From: Cordylochernes scorpioides
Lineage: Eukaryota; Arthropoda; Arachnida; Pseudoscorpiones; Chernetidae
Assembly: GCA_030710605.1 (NCBI GenBank)
Contig: CP092868.1
Coordinates: forward strand, 32,987,363 to 33,051,362
Direction: 5' to 3'
DNA length: 64,000 nucleotides
The notes beneath the pieces are model-generated. The model did no database searches and was not told the origin of the DNA. It worked only from the letters and a program-made list of their open reading frames with translations. Below are positions 29,560 to 41,118 of this stretch, one piece after another (position 1 is the stretch's first letter; the number at the start of each line of letters is the position of its first letter). The position numbers and the translations under genes were made by a program.

Positions 29560-29770
29560 TACTGTTATGAACATTCAAAACTATTATAGATGCGTACAAT
29601 TATTTTTAAAATTAAACAATTTCTACTGCCCTTACTGCAATGGAAAAAATTAATGGGAGGGCATGGCTTATCAGTGGTGAACCCTCCCAGTGGTTTTGCC
29701 AGTTATATCTACGACTTTTAAAAGAATCTTATGCGTCTATAATTGTTTTGAATTTTCATAACAGATGACA
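29560..29770. repeat. Palindromic repeat family G
   Basis: Inverted ends (ACTATTATAGATGCGT and ATGCGTCTATAATTG) around AATGGGAGGGCATGGCTTATCAGTGG. The copy B counterpart is about 48600-48800. Related single units are at 30725-30960 and 49765-49990. Confidence 0.65.
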
Positions 29771-29828
29771 CGCTAATGCATCATAATATAATTGCTTTTA
29801 CTGTATTGGCTGCTTTTACTGCATGTCT

Positions 29829-30145
29829 TTTTTTTTTTGGCTTATCACTAGTACACGTGGTACAGGCCATGATAATCATGGTGGGTAGAAGTAGGCGACT
29901 GCTTTTACTGTAAGTGCACCACATGTCTATACATGTGAAAAGCAGTTCGACTTTGCACTTACAAATGTGCCAGAGCCCCGTTTGGTTACTTGCACTCACT
30001 GGAGGGATTGGACATTTGCAAGAATCGGGGCCCATTAGAGCATTTATTTTTTTTTAAATCAGAAAAAAAGTTCCCAATGCGGGAATCGAACCTGGGTCGT
30101 AGCGGTCGAAAACCAATGGTTTAAACCATCCTTCCACCGACCCCC
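29829..30145 (-). mobile_element. tRNA-derived SINE
   Basis: Full-length minus-strand copy with box B GGTTCGATTCC and T-run at the left (its A-tail). Flanked by ACTGCATGTCT (29818-29828, 30146-30156). Also present in copy B (48866-49179), so it predates the A/B split. Confidence 0.88.
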
Positions 30146-31200
30146 ACTGCATGTCTACACATGTGAAATGTAGTTCAACTACTACACTTACAAGGATGCC
30201 ATGTGCATAAAAATTTATCTTAAGGATAGAGGTTGCCTGGCCGGCATTCATAGTTGTAAAAAATTAAAAGACATTTCGGCTAGAAATTCTTTTCATTTTC
30301 TCAATGTTTCAACAAAAAATTTTTGTTCTCTCATCATGAAAAATTAAAGCATTTGGCAAGGCATTAAAAGAAAATAAGGATTTCTCTGTAGAATTTAATC
30401 CTTTTTGTAAAATTGCAACCTCTAAAAAATAAAAGCCATCAATTTTTCACAGAGAGAGAAGCTTTTAAAATACCACCAGGATGGTCACACACTAAAATGT
30501 GGTCGTAAAATTAACATAAATTGCTAAAAATATATAGCCCCTACAACACGCACCTGTTTATTACAAAACTCCATTAATTTTAATGGGATTGCTCCACCAA
30601 TTCTTTTCCTTGTTTTGTGAAAAATCTACAACCGTACTTACCTTTTAGGTTTTCTGAAATTAAATTGTTCTCCCTTAAACCTCAGCCATTCTAATGGTGG
30701 CTGTGCGGTTCTTCCATAATATTCTGATAGATTAAACTGCCGAAACCGCTGGGAGGGTTCGCCAATGATGAGCTAAGCCTTCCCAATATTTTTATTACTC
30801 AACAAATAAAAAAAAATTAAGATGAGAATGTTTCTTTCACACCTAAATCAAACTTCTACTGTCCTTACTGCGATGAAAATATATTGGGAGGGCTTGGCTC
30901 ATCAATAGTGAACTCTCCCAGCAGTTTCACCAATTTAATCTACCAGACCGCTTCTTTAGAGCTCTAATACTGTATTGGATCATTCTGCTTATATATGCTG
31001 CACTGAAGGGTGGAATCAAAGAAATAGTATTTAAGACAACTATGGACATAAGCTTTTAGGACAGTAGAATTACATATCAATATTTGCATCGAGCAATGCT
31101 CTTCCACAAACAATAAGGACAAAGCTAGTTAGGCATAAATTAATACCATGTGACATTTCAGTAAGAGCATTGTTACCATCATAAGACAAACGTACTGAAT
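30146..31200. other. Non-coding; family G unit at about 30725-30960
   Basis: No gene. Matches copy B 49180-50230 closely. Confidence 0.55.
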
Positions 31201-31319
31201 GAAGAAAGAAAACTGAAAGTACTCCAAGTTTATTTGGATTTTGTCTTATTACCTTGTGTCTCTAATCTATAATCCAAATTGTACCTAATCTCATTTAATC
31301 AATCAAACAAAACTCAATC

Positions 31320-31530
31320 TTAAACACAAGGTAATAAGACCAAATCCAAATAAATAAATAGTGTGTGACATTTTGGTAACAGCGTTATTACCATCTTCAG
31401 ACAAAAGTACTGAATGAATAAACACAAGGTAATAAAAGACCAAATCCAAATAACATCACACACTATTTATTTATTTGGATTTGGTCTTATTACCTTGTGT
31501 TTATAATCTATAATCCAAATTGTCTTATCA
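31320..31530. repeat. Palindromic family P
   Basis: Two inverted arms (AAGGTAATAAGACC... and ...GGTCTTATTACCTTGTG), with the hammerhead-like block present only in the left arm. The copy B counterpart at 50345-50472 keeps GGTAACAACACTGTTACCG at the centre. Confidence 0.8.
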
Positions 31531-31829
31531 TTGATATGTTTGTTTGTTTTCTTTGTTGTCAGGAAGGTGGTCCATATAACAGAATTGAGGGAAGGAAGTG
31601 TTGATCCAAATTGAAGCCAATTTTAGTATTCCTTGACCACACCACATCCTGAGGCTTTGTGTCAAAAGTTATCGGACCATTTTAGAGCGGAGTTGAATTG
31701 TTGGGAAGTGGAAAATTAGGTTTCCCCTATGTCTCCAGGCTAAGACATAAATATAGCACAAGGGGCGGCCTTATTTGACCATTGACTCCAGTTATTCTCA
31801 TAGCTTCACCCTCTTCTTTTCCTTTTTCT

Positions 31830-32030
31830 TCAAGAAAATAAGACCTAATCCAAATAAATTATTAGTGTGTGACGCTTTGGCAATAGCATTGTTACTATCT
31901 TCAGACAAAAGAATAAACATTTATTATTTTGTCTGAGGATGGTGACAATGCTGTTGCCGAAATGTCACACACTATTACATTAGTTGGATTAGGTCTTATT
32001 TTCTTGTATCTATTATCTATAATTCAAATT
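31830..32030. repeat. Palindromic family P, AAGAAAATAAGACCTAATCC subfamily
   Basis: Inverted pair of arms with CTGAGGATGGTGACAATGC and GTTGCCGAAATGTCACAC at the centre-right. Confidence 0.75.
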
Positions 32031-32179
32031 TTTCTTTATCATTCCTCTTTCTTCTCTATTGATACTACAAGGTACAAGACCAAATCCAAATAAATATAAA
32101 TTGGATTTGGTCTCTTTTTACCATGTAGCTATAATCTATAATCCAAATTGTACCTCTTATTCTTCTTTATTGATAAGTA

Positions 32180-32355
32180 TTGATAAGACACAATTTGGAT
32201 TATAGATTATAAACACAAGGTAATAAGACCAAATCCAAATAAATAAATAGTGTGTGACGTTTCGGTAAGTAACTTTTGTCTGAAGATGGTAACAACGCTG
32301 TTACCGAAACGTCACACACTATTTATTTATTTGGATTTGGTCTTATTACCTTGAA
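32180..32355. repeat. Palindromic family P, well-preserved copy
   Basis: Inverted arms about 65 bp (GATTATAAACACAAGGTAAT to its complement). The right arm holds the best-preserved hammerhead-like core of the AAGGTAATAAGACC subfamily (32280-32313). Confidence 0.85.
32280..32313 (+). ncRNA. Hammerhead-like motif, family P (one extra nucleotide)
   Basis: CTGAAGA box, then T, helix II GGTAACA/TGTTACC, GAAAC and GTC. Only three helix I pairs are evident and the T between the box and helix II is not in the canonical core. Copies elsewhere keep helix II through wobble and compensating changes (GGTGACA/TGTTGCC, GGTAGCA/TGTTGCC). Activity is doubtful but the structure is conserved. Confidence 0.5.
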
Positions 32356-32404
32356 GTATTGATAAGGTACTAAGACCAAATCCAAATAAATATGATATAA
32401 ATTG

Positions 32405-32800
32405 GATTTGGTCTGTCACCGTTTGCTTTTTTTTTTTTGAATGGCGCTCTCCTATTGGTTGGCTACGATCACGCCACCACTGTGCGAGACACTTTGTTTT
32501 TGACTTTGCCCCCCCCACTCGCTTTTTGGTTTTTGTAACTATTGTGTTTGGAGCGGGTCGCTCCTTAAATAAATGCATATATTAGTTAATAACTAAATGG
32601 AATCCTCTCTTTCTTTTTCCCAGTAAGAGACGCCTACGGAAGCCAACAGTACATAGACAGATAAAGCACATAGGTTATAGTTATTAACTAATATATGCAT
32701 TTATTTAAGGCGCCAATTTATAATTGTAACAAATAGTATTTGAATAAAAACATTCAATCGGGGGTAAAAACACGGGCGTTGCCCGGGTCATTCGGCTAGT
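32405..32800 (+). mobile_element. Helitron-like fragment, 3' end CTAG
   Basis: Ends in GGGCGTTGCCC hairpin, GTCATTCGG and CTAG near 32796, the same 3' end as the minus-strand repeats at 50477 and 51175. The left part (CTGTCACCGTTTGC) matches their leader. It contains inverted copies of AATAAATGCATATATTAG. Confidence 0.6.
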
Positions 32801-32804
32801 AATT

Positions 32805-33000
32805 TAATAGTGTGTGACGTTTCAGCAACAGCATTGTCACTATCATCAGACAAAAGAATAATAATAAAAAAAAAAAAAATTATCATTTCGTCTGATGATG
32901 GTGACAATGCTGTTGCTGAAAGGTCACACACTAATAAATTATTTGGATTAAGTCATATTTTCTTATATTATTATCTATAATACAAATTATGATTTATCAT
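32805..33000. repeat. Palindromic family P, CTGATGATGG subfamily
   Basis: Inverted pair. The right arm has CTGATGATGGTGACAATGC followed by TGTTGCTGAAAGGTC. Confidence 0.75.
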
Positions 33001-33012
33001 TGAAGATTTATC

Positions 33013-33236
33013 CTTTTTTTTGTCTACCCCTAGTACACGTGGTACAGGCCATGATAATCATGTTGGGTAGAAGTAGGCGACTGCTTTTACTGTAAGTACA
33101 CCACATGTCTACACATGTGAAAAGCAGTTCGACTTTTCACTTACAAATGTGCCAGAGCCCTGTTTGGTTACTTGAACTTGCTGGTGGGGTTGGACTTTTG
33201 CAAGAATCGGGGGCCATTGGAGCATTTTTTTCCCCT
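33013..33236 (-). mobile_element. tRNA-derived SINE, partial
   Basis: Minus-strand 3' two thirds of the SINE. The tRNA-like head is missing. Confidence 0.75.
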
Positions 33237-33697
33237 TGTGTTTAGAATATACAGAAATAAGAAACAACAACAGATTTCAAAATGAAATCGCGCAGCTTTC
33301 AAATAAAGAATTCAGTCAAGAAGTCATGTAAGCAATATATCCTTTTACTGGAGAGTTTCTTTTTAGTTAAAATGGTAATTTTGGCTGGTGAAAACTATCC
33401 TTTTGGTGTCCTCGAGCGATGTGTCCTCTAATTGTACTGTACAATGATACTCATTGTGATGGACATTTATTAGTTTCTCACAGCCATCATGTGAAAGTCC
33501 ATCTGCTTTAATGTTCTACATGTTGTAACAAGCCATTGTCCATTGTGTTGGCACTCTTATCTGGAAGTTTTACATCTCAAGCACCTGTTGTCTAACACAA
33601 GTGGAAGACATATTCTTTTGTTTTACTGAAAGTTCACTCCGCACATCCAGATTCAAATTTGAATTTGAGTCTGGTATATACATTTTAGAAGAAAATT

Positions 33698-34002
33698 GGG
33701 GGGTCGGTGGAAGGCTGGTTAAACCGTTTGGTTTTCGACCACTATGACTCGGGTTCGAATCCCGCATCGGACATTTTTTTTCTGTTAAAAAAAAATGCTC
33801 CAATGGCCCCCGATTCTTGCAAAAGTCCAACTCCACCAGCGAGTGCAAGTAACCAAACGGGGCTCTGGCACATTTGTAAGTGCAAAGTCGAACTGCTTTT
33901 TACATGTGTAGACATGTGGTGTACTTACAGTAAAAGCAGTCGCTAACTACTCACCATGATTATCATGGCCTGTACAATGTGTACTAGGGATAAGCAAAAA
34001 AA
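33698..34002 (+). mobile_element. tRNA-derived SINE
   Basis: Full length, with tRNA-like head including GGTTCGAATCC. 11-bp duplication AGAAGAAAATT (33687-33697, 34003-34013). The orthologous copy is 54537-54843 in copy B. Confidence 0.9.
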
Positions 34003-34019
34003 AGAAGAAAATTTATGAA

Positions 34020-34286
34020 TTGTGTTTGCAAATTATAATTACAAATTCAATCGGAACCATCAAGACTGGGACAAACACCAATTCTGTTCTCTCAAGAGAA
34101 CAACAATCCTTGATTTACAGACTTAGGTGTGGTCATCTAAGGGACAATGACAGAATGGTTGCAAGGTTTTCCCACTATGTACTAAGTGTCAACCTGCAAC
34201 CCCAAACCACATTATTGATTGTATGGACTCATCCATTGATGATCTCTACTCTTCCCCAGCAGACACCATCAAAAGTCTCTAGCTTT
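34020..34286 (+). pseudogene. LINE-b 3' fragment
   Basis: Matches the LREQQSLI..RLK.GHLR region and the zinc-knuckle end of the LINE at 38292, with frameshifts. Present in copy B at about 54855-55160. Confidence 0.8.
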
Positions 34287-34295
34287 ACAAGCTCT

Positions 34296-34607
34296 CTAGG
34301 GGGTCGGTGGAAGGCTGGTTAAACCGTTTGGTTTTCGACCACTATGACCCGGGTTCGATTCCCGCATTGGACACTTTTTTCTGTTTAAAAAAAATGCTCC
34401 AATGGCCCCCGATTCTTGCAAAATTCCAACCCCACTAACGAGTGCAAGTAACCAAACGGGGCTCTGGCACATTTGTAAGTGCAAAGTCGAACTGCTTTTC
34501 ACATGTGTAGACATGTGGTGCGCTTACAGTAAAAACAGCCGCTAACTACCCACCATGATTATCATGGCCTGTACCACGTGTACTAGGGATAAGCAAAAAA
34601 AAAAAAA
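34296..34607 (+). mobile_element. tRNA-derived SINE, present only in copy A
   Basis: Inserted in the tail of the LINE fragment above, with a 9-bp duplication ACAAGCTCT (34287-34295, 34608-34616). Copy B reads CTCTACAAGCTTGATACC without interruption near 55117, showing the empty site. Confidence 0.92.
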
Positions 34608-34977
34608 ACAAGCTCTATGCCCTAATATGATTGAGTGGAGATAAGAAAGAAGACAAATTCGATTGACAATATTTAATAAAATTTATGCCAATTATTTTTG
34701 GTAATGTGTTTATTAGGAATTATATTAACAATTTTTACCATTGCAGTAAGGTTCTGTAGAGATAATAATAGTTAATATATATATATCATAAGACAATATA
34801 CAGTGCCAAAAATAATTATCACAAATTTTATATAAATTATAGATGTGGACATTTTTGCCAGAAGGAAATTGATCAATAAAAATAAAGGTCTCCTCTCCTA
34901 TCGAAATAGATGTCAAAACTAAACTCCATCTATTCATCTTTAATTATCTTGAATAATCTTGAATTACATTAAGAATT

Positions 34978-35262
34978 GATAAGGCACAATTTGGATTATA
35001 GATTATAAACACAAGGTAATAAGACCAAATCCAAATAAATAAATAGTGTGTGACGTTTCAGTAACAGCATTGTTACCATCTTCAGACAAAAGTACTGAAT
35101 GAGAAATTTTACCATTGATAACAGTAACTATTTAAAAACATGCTGTGGTAAAATTTCTCATTCAGTACTTTTGTCTGAAGATGGTAACAACGCTGTGTTA
35201 CCGAAACGTCACACACTATTTATTTATTTTGATTTGGTCTTTTTACCTTGTGTTTACATTAA
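34978..35262. repeat. Palindromic family P, long copy
   Basis: Inverted arms of more than 110 bp, including ACTTTTGTCTGAAGATGG and its complement and the full hammerhead-like block in both arms. Confidence 0.85.
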
Positions 35263-35963
35263 GAATTGAAATTTCTAGTTTTAATTAATATATTTGTACC
35301 ACTGGTTTAGTGGTTGAATTCTAATGATATATTGGACTTTTGATAATATGTATGTAAATAATCTTTATTTCTTGTATAATTTATTGCTCTAAAATGTAAA
35401 TTTAAATAACTTTCACACTCTCTCTAAATTTGTATATATATGTTATATAAAAATATTATATATTTTAAAATTATAATCTCATAGATTCAAATACTCTGCT
35501 AAATCGACCGCCAGAGGTCACTCTTCCCATATAAAAACTCGTTGTTTTATCCCAATGGCCGGCTCAAAACTTTTGTACATTATGTAAATAATCTTTTGTT
35601 TTCCTTCTTCTACACACCTTAATCCAGGCATTACTTTTTATCAAACCATGTTTTTCATATATTCCATAAGTTCAATTAAATCTATTTTGATAACTGAATT
35701 TATTTAATCATTGCCACGACTGCTCAACAAATATCTCTATTCTCAAATATCAAACAGAAAAATCTTTTTTTTTTTTCTATTATAACATATATATATAAAC
35801 TATGTACATTAAATAGATTAAACATTTACATGCAAATATCCACATATGATATAGCGTGTGATTTGTAATAAATAAATAAATTTATTCATCTTTTACGTAA
35901 ACTAGCAGACTTAAGTGTGTGACAAAGCCACAACACCAGCTTTAGCTAACTGAGAAGTGTCCA

Positions 35964-36007
35964 CCTAGAGACCATGGTTTCGGGCTAATGGCCCTCGTCA
36001 GTCTAGG
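35964..36007 (-). ncRNA. Hammerhead ribozyme motif, type I, family C (complete)
   Basis: Same 44-nt architecture and sequence as 29041-29084: helix I CCUAGA/UCUAGG, CUGACGA, helix II GGGC/GCCC, GAAAC, GUC. It lies in a partial family C block (about 35900-36050). Confidence 0.82.
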
Positions 36008-36325
36008 GCGGACTTTATTCCATGAGATCCATAAGGGATCAAACTGCAAAATTTGCTGAGAATTAGTGGTATAATGGTATGTACAGTCAATTTTTGACAA
36101 TCACAACCAGAGATCAAATACCACATTGGACCTTTTTTTATATTAAAAAAATATCAATGAAACCATCATTTTTGCACAAATCCAACCTCACCAATAAGTG
36201 GAAGGAACCAAACAGGGCCATGACATCTTGAAAGTTCAAAGTTCAAACTAATTTCTACTACATACATAGATATCATTCTATCTGTTCAGACATGGGGTGT
36301 ACTTACAGAAAGAACAATCAAAAAC

Positions 36326-36634
36326 GTGGGTGTCAGTGGAAGGATGGTCTAAACTGTTGGTTTTCGACCGCTACGACCCGGGTTCGATTCCTGCATTGGC
36401 AACTTTTTTTCTGATTAAATAAAATGCTCCAATGGCCCCCGATTCTTGCAAAAGTCCAACCCCAACAGCGAGTGCAAGTAACCAAACGGGGCTCTGGAAC
36501 ATTTGTAATTGCAAATTCAAACTGCTTTTCACATGTGTAGACATGTGGTGCACTTTTACAGTAAAAGCAGTCGCTAACTACCCACCATGATTATCATGGC
36601 CTGTACCACATGTATTAGGGATAAGTAAAAAAAA
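36326..36634 (+). mobile_element. tRNA-derived SINE
   Basis: Duplication ATCAAAAAC (36317-36325, 36635-36643). The copy B ortholog is 56710-57023. Confidence 0.88.
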
Positions 36635-36920
36635 ATCAAAAACTTACCACCATGATTATCATGGCCCTGTAACATGTGTCTAACTGGAATAATAATGGAT
36701 TTATTAAAAAAGTCTGTTCTCTTCCTCCCTCTCTGACATGAATCTGATGATATTACCTATACCATGCATTTACTAAATTGCCATAGGACACACTTTACTA
36801 ATTTATGTAACCTCTTTCATATTATAGCAGTAATCCACTCTGTATATTTAGACCCACAGGAACACTTAACGATATTGTGAAAAATAACGAACAGTTTTTT
36901 TTTTTGGTCATTGAGCTTGC

Positions 36921-36960
36921 ACTATACTGATAAGAGCCATCAGCCTGAAACACATACATG
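36921..36960 (+). ncRNA. Degenerate hammerhead motif, family D
   Basis: Matches the intact motif at 57640-57681 but with ACTGATAAGAGCC and GAAACACATAC; box, helix II and cleavage triplet are all damaged. Its copy B counterpart at 57308-57350 is also degenerate. Confidence 0.5.
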
Positions 36961-36982
36961 GTTAGCTTTTCTTGATTAATCA

Positions 36983-37634
36983 GGATCACACAAGAATAAT
37001 AAATTCAACACTATACCCCCACTATAAAAACATCTGCTCAACTCCGTTACCGGAACACTATCTGTCCAGCGATTTCTCGCTCTGGGTCAAACGGTGTATT
37101 GCCGGACTGAGAATCCTCTCGGTGCTCTTTACTGCTGATCGCCCCAGAATATTTAAAACAGACAGATGGACATGCGAGATTTGCGGGACAAGAATGGAGC
37201 CGGGGCTACATCACCATATACTCTCATGTATGGGGCTGAAAGACGAACGAGAAGTGCTCCTCAGTGAAATAGGCCTTGAGGAACTCTCTTTGGAGCTCCT
37301 GTTGAATGAGGTGGTGAGAAACAGAGCTGGAGCGTTTGCTTTGTTCAAATTTTGGAAGACGACTGAAGAGAAGGGGAAGCTATACACATAATCTAATTGA
37401 TGCAAATAATTATATGTAATTAATCTATGTCAGGATTAGAATGACGAATCCTGTATGGGACTTTGATTCCAGTAAAAGGCTTGTTGCTGCTGTTGTATAT
37501 AGTCACAGCGTAGAAAATACTATACTATACCTACTACATATATCTCTGTATTCTTAGTTCTCTTCAATTACTCTGTAAACTGGCGAATCCTTTATAGGAC
37601 GAGAGGTCCTCAATAAATGCTTTTGTTGTTGTTT
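36983..37634 (+). pseudogene. LINE-c 3' end with two tails
   Basis: 5'-truncated LINE. The ORF at 36972-37391 shows a C-terminal zinc knuckle (CEICGTRMEPGLHHHILSC). A first tail ends near 37494 (AAAAGGCTTGTTGCTGCTG) and a second at 37605-37634 (CAATAAATGCTTTTGTTGTTG); both follow CGAATCCT-TAT-GGAC motifs. An 8-bp repeat ATTAATCA flanks the whole block (36975-36982, 37635-37642). Either a read-through copy with a 3' transduction or two related insertions. Confidence 0.75.
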
Positions 37635-38040
37635 ATTAATCAAGAATGGGTTTTCGGCCAATTCTGGGATAATTAAAAATCAACGAGAATAGTTAATATT
37701 CATTCTGACAGATGGCACAAGACATCAACAACTTTTAGTTGCAGGATCAGGGGTTTCATTTTTCTTAATGGTATTGTTGCGTTAGAAAAATAGTTTCTGA
37801 GAGAGGGAACAAGAAAAATAGCTTTATTATTCGGTACCAACAAACAGTAAAATGTACCTAGTGAGGCCCCTCTCCCTTTAATTATGGATCAGAATCATGT
37901 ATTATTTTCATCACACTAGTAAAATACTTTACTGTTGTGGCTCATTCTTTATCTCAGTAAAGTTTTTTACTAAGGTGATGAAAGTAATGTAAAGTCAGAC
38001 TTTCACCAAAGTGTGCCTGGATCATGGTGCCATGATCAAC

Positions 38041-38230
38041 GATCAGACTTTTGATGGTGTCTGCCAGGGAAGAGTAGAGCTTATCAATGGATGAGTCAAT
38101 ATTGGACAACCATCATGATTGGGTAAAGAAGAATGCGTCTGCCTTTGTCATTAAAACTGGGAGCACTACTCATTGGCATGCCGACTTAGCTCCAAAAGAA
38201 ATGGCCGCCTCTGGCATGAGGAACAGATCA
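38041..38230. other. LINE-b and unassigned retroelement fragments
   Basis: About 38041-38102 is a minus-strand piece of the LINE-b C-terminus. About 38108-38227 repeats the fragment at 28140-28240. Confidence 0.5.
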
Positions 38231-38291
38231 TGACATGAGATCACTCAATGAATTGGTGTAATCTTTACACAAGGGGATAAGAAACAACAAC

Positions 38292-39575
38292 CACTCGTAA
38301 GACCTATTTTGGAATATGCTGCACCAGCCTGGATCAATGCAAGTAAAACTAACCTATCCAAAATAGACAGAATCCAAGCAAGCGCAGCTAAAATTATCAG
38401 TGGACTTCGAGGATCCTGCCCAAATTGCATTGCTGAACTCAAATCCAACCTTCTTCCCCTGCACCTAAGGAGAAAAATCTGCTTTTCAAAATTTATAACA
38501 AAAAAGATTAACTCTCCAAAAGAACATCTTACAGGAAAATTTATTAGAAATTGGGTCCCAAACCAAAGATTAAAACGCCCCACACCTCTCAACATGGCTC
38601 ACAACTCTAATCTTTTAGACATCCCAATTAATCCCAAACACAGAACTTCCTATCCCCCACACAAAACTCGCAACAAACTCATCTGTTTCCCTCATCTACC
38701 AGACAATCCCCACAAACATGAAACTCAGCCAGAATTACTTAAAGCTCTTGGCCTCCAAATCATTGAGGAAAATAGCTCCCTCTTCGACATCACAATTTAC
38801 ACTGACGGTAGCCAACTTGAAACTGGACTGTATGGCAGTGGAATTGCTATCTGCAAAGATAAGATCCTGGAAAAAATCTCCCTCTCCCACCCTAGACATC
38901 TTTCAGTTTATAAATCAGAACTCTCTGCTATAGATACGGCTCTAAAAGACATCAACATCAACTCGCCAAGCAAAATAATAATCTACTCCGACTCAAGAGC
39001 AGCCATTTATACCCTTCAAAGCTGCTTCTCCAGTCAAGAACCCCTCCTCAAGAGCATTGCTAAGTCTGTAAACCGACTCCCAGCCAACAGCTCAGTCACA
39101 GTGCAATGGCTTCCAGCTCACGTTGGAATTCCTGGTAATGAGCTGGCAGACTCTCTGGCAAAGGCTGGAGCTCTTGGCCTACCTGAAGCAAAAGAATCCA
39201 CCACCCAACTAGACGAAAGAGACCTCCTCCGTACCATCAAAACCCAATGCCTGCAGGAATGGAAATCTGATGCTGCACATGACTGGTACAGAGCAGGAGG
39301 GACAAGCACCGGTTCTGTCCTCCCAAGAGAACAACAGTCTTTGATTTCCAGACTTAAGTCTGGTCATCTACGGACCATGACTTTCCAGAATGGTTGCAAG
39401 GTTTTCCCACTATGTACTAAGTGCAATTCTCAGCCTGCAACCCCAAGACATATTATTGACTGTATTGACCCATCCATTGATGAGCTCTACTCTTCCCTGG
39501 CAGACACCATCAAAAATCTCAAGCTTTACAAGCTTGATACCTTAGTGTGATTGAGTGGAGATAAGAAAGAAGAAG
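38292..39575 (+). pseudogene. LINE-b ORF2 C-terminus: end of RT, RNase H, zinc knuckle
   Basis: 5'-truncated non-LTR retrotransposon, one open frame through 39550. It begins in the RT tail (PILEYAAPAW), continues to an RNase H domain with TDGS near residue 165, SELSAIDTAL near 205, YSDSRAA near 225 and HVGIPGNELAD near 270-280 (the D-E-D-D set), and ends in a knuckle (CTKCNSQPATPRHIIDC). RNase H after RT is typical of the I/R1-type LINE groups. A 12-bp duplication AGAAACAACAAC (38280-38291, 39576-39587) marks a clean insertion. It lies in a part of copy A not matched in copy B. The first codons are not a true start. Confidence 0.9.
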
Positions 39576-39657
39576 AGAAACAACAACAAGTTCTGATGTA
39601 TAATTAAAGAGAGAAAGATGCCTCTAGGTACATTACAATACATAACATTACAAATTG

Positions 39658-39872
39658 GATACAAGAAAATAAGACCTAATCCAAATAATTTAATAGTGTG
39701 TGACGTTTCGGCAACAGCATTGCTACCATCATCAGACAAAAGAAAAACATTTATTCTTTTGTCTGATGATGATGACAATGTTGTTGCCAAAACGTCACAC
39801 ACTAATAAATTATTTGGATTAGGTCTTATTTTCTTATATTATAATCTATAATCGAAATTGTGCTTTATCATT
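39658..39872. repeat. Palindromic family P, CTGATGATGG subfamily
   Basis: Inverted arms AAGAAAATAAGACCTAATCC and complement. The minus-strand core at 39702-39735 is well preserved. Confidence 0.85.
39702..39735 (-). ncRNA. Hammerhead-like motif, family P (CUGAUGA subfamily)
   Basis: CTGATGA box, T, helix II GGTAGCA/TGTTGCC, GAAAC, GTC. As at 32280, one extra nucleotide separates the box from helix II and helix I is short. Confidence 0.5.
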
Positions 39873-40449
39873 ACAATTTGGATTATAGCTAATAATAAAG
39901 AGCTAATATGATTAAATAACAAATAAGTAAATTATATGTGGCATTATTATAACAATGATAATCCAAACTAATCTATACAAATAAATCTAATAAAATCTGA
40001 TAAAGCACAATTTGGATTATAGATTATAAATACAAGGTAATAAGACACACAAGGTAATAATAACACACTATTTATTTGGATTTGGTCTTATTACCTTGTG
40101 CTAATAAAATCTAAAACTTAAAATTATGTAAACAAACACACATAGGATAAATAAACTACGCTACAATATAATTAATGAAGGGTTGGGGTCTCTTCAATGA
40201 GGAAAATAATCCTTTTTAATAAATGTGACTTCTGACCAGCTCCAGTAATTAGGGTGACTGTCTGCCATTGTTACCATCCTCAACCATTCAATGAGAAAGC
40301 TTCAGTTTGTGTTATCAGTTTATCAAACAAGGAAGGAAAAAACTCGTTTATATGGTTATCTCTTTATTTTAATTAACAAACAGAAAAAAAAATGATGATA
40401 CCACTCCCTTAAATTAATACTTCTCCCTTCTCCCTCCAATTACAAGGTA

Positions 40450-40735
40450 CAACTGGTATACCTCCATTCCTAACAAATCTTCTTTCCACACCCTTACTAG
40501 GGAAGAACAAACGGCGATTTAAAGATTACGAACAGGACATCTTAGAATGCTCAAATTTAATGGAAAAATCAAAATATTCTCGAAATGCTCCAAATGCGAT
40601 TCCCAAACCAGCCAGTCCTGAACATCTATTGAATTGTATCAAATCCTCTAAAAAAGACTTCTGGGAAAACCTCAGGACTATAATAGAAAAGCGGAGACAA
40701 TGGAACCTAATGATTGTTTAAAATACTTGAGGAAT
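40450..40735 (+). pseudogene. LINE-d C-terminal fragment
   Basis: Decayed frame with SLTREEQTAI, RLRTGHLRMLKF and a knuckle CSKCDSQTS...EHLLNC, related to but distinct from LINE-b. One in-frame stop is visible. The copy B ortholog is about 58595-58870. Confidence 0.8.
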
Positions 40736-40974
40736 AAGCAACAAGACCATAAACATTTAAAGGGATATAATATATATTTGATGTTTTGAAGATCTTTTGT
40801 TGTTTGGAAAAAATATATAGCTACATCAACCAACAATATATTGGAGAATTAAATACATTATTGATTGATGTTATGGTTATCACCGTTTTGCAGTCTCCAG
40901 AAAAAAGTATTGAACTTCAAAGTACTGAATGTTATTCAGCACTTATGTCTGAAGATGGTTAACAATGCTATTAC

Positions 40975-41118
40975 TGTACAAGAAAATAAGACCTAATCCA
41001 AATAATTTAATAGTGTGTGACAGCGTTGTTACTGAAACGTCACACACTATTAAATTATTTGGATTAGGTCTTATTTTCTTGTATTATAATCTATAATCCA
41101 AATTGTGCTTTATCAATG
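40975..41118. repeat. Palindromic family P
   Basis: Short inverted pair AAGAAAATAAGACCTAATCC with a central deletion of the hammerhead-like block; ortholog at 59638-59778 in copy B. Confidence 0.8.
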
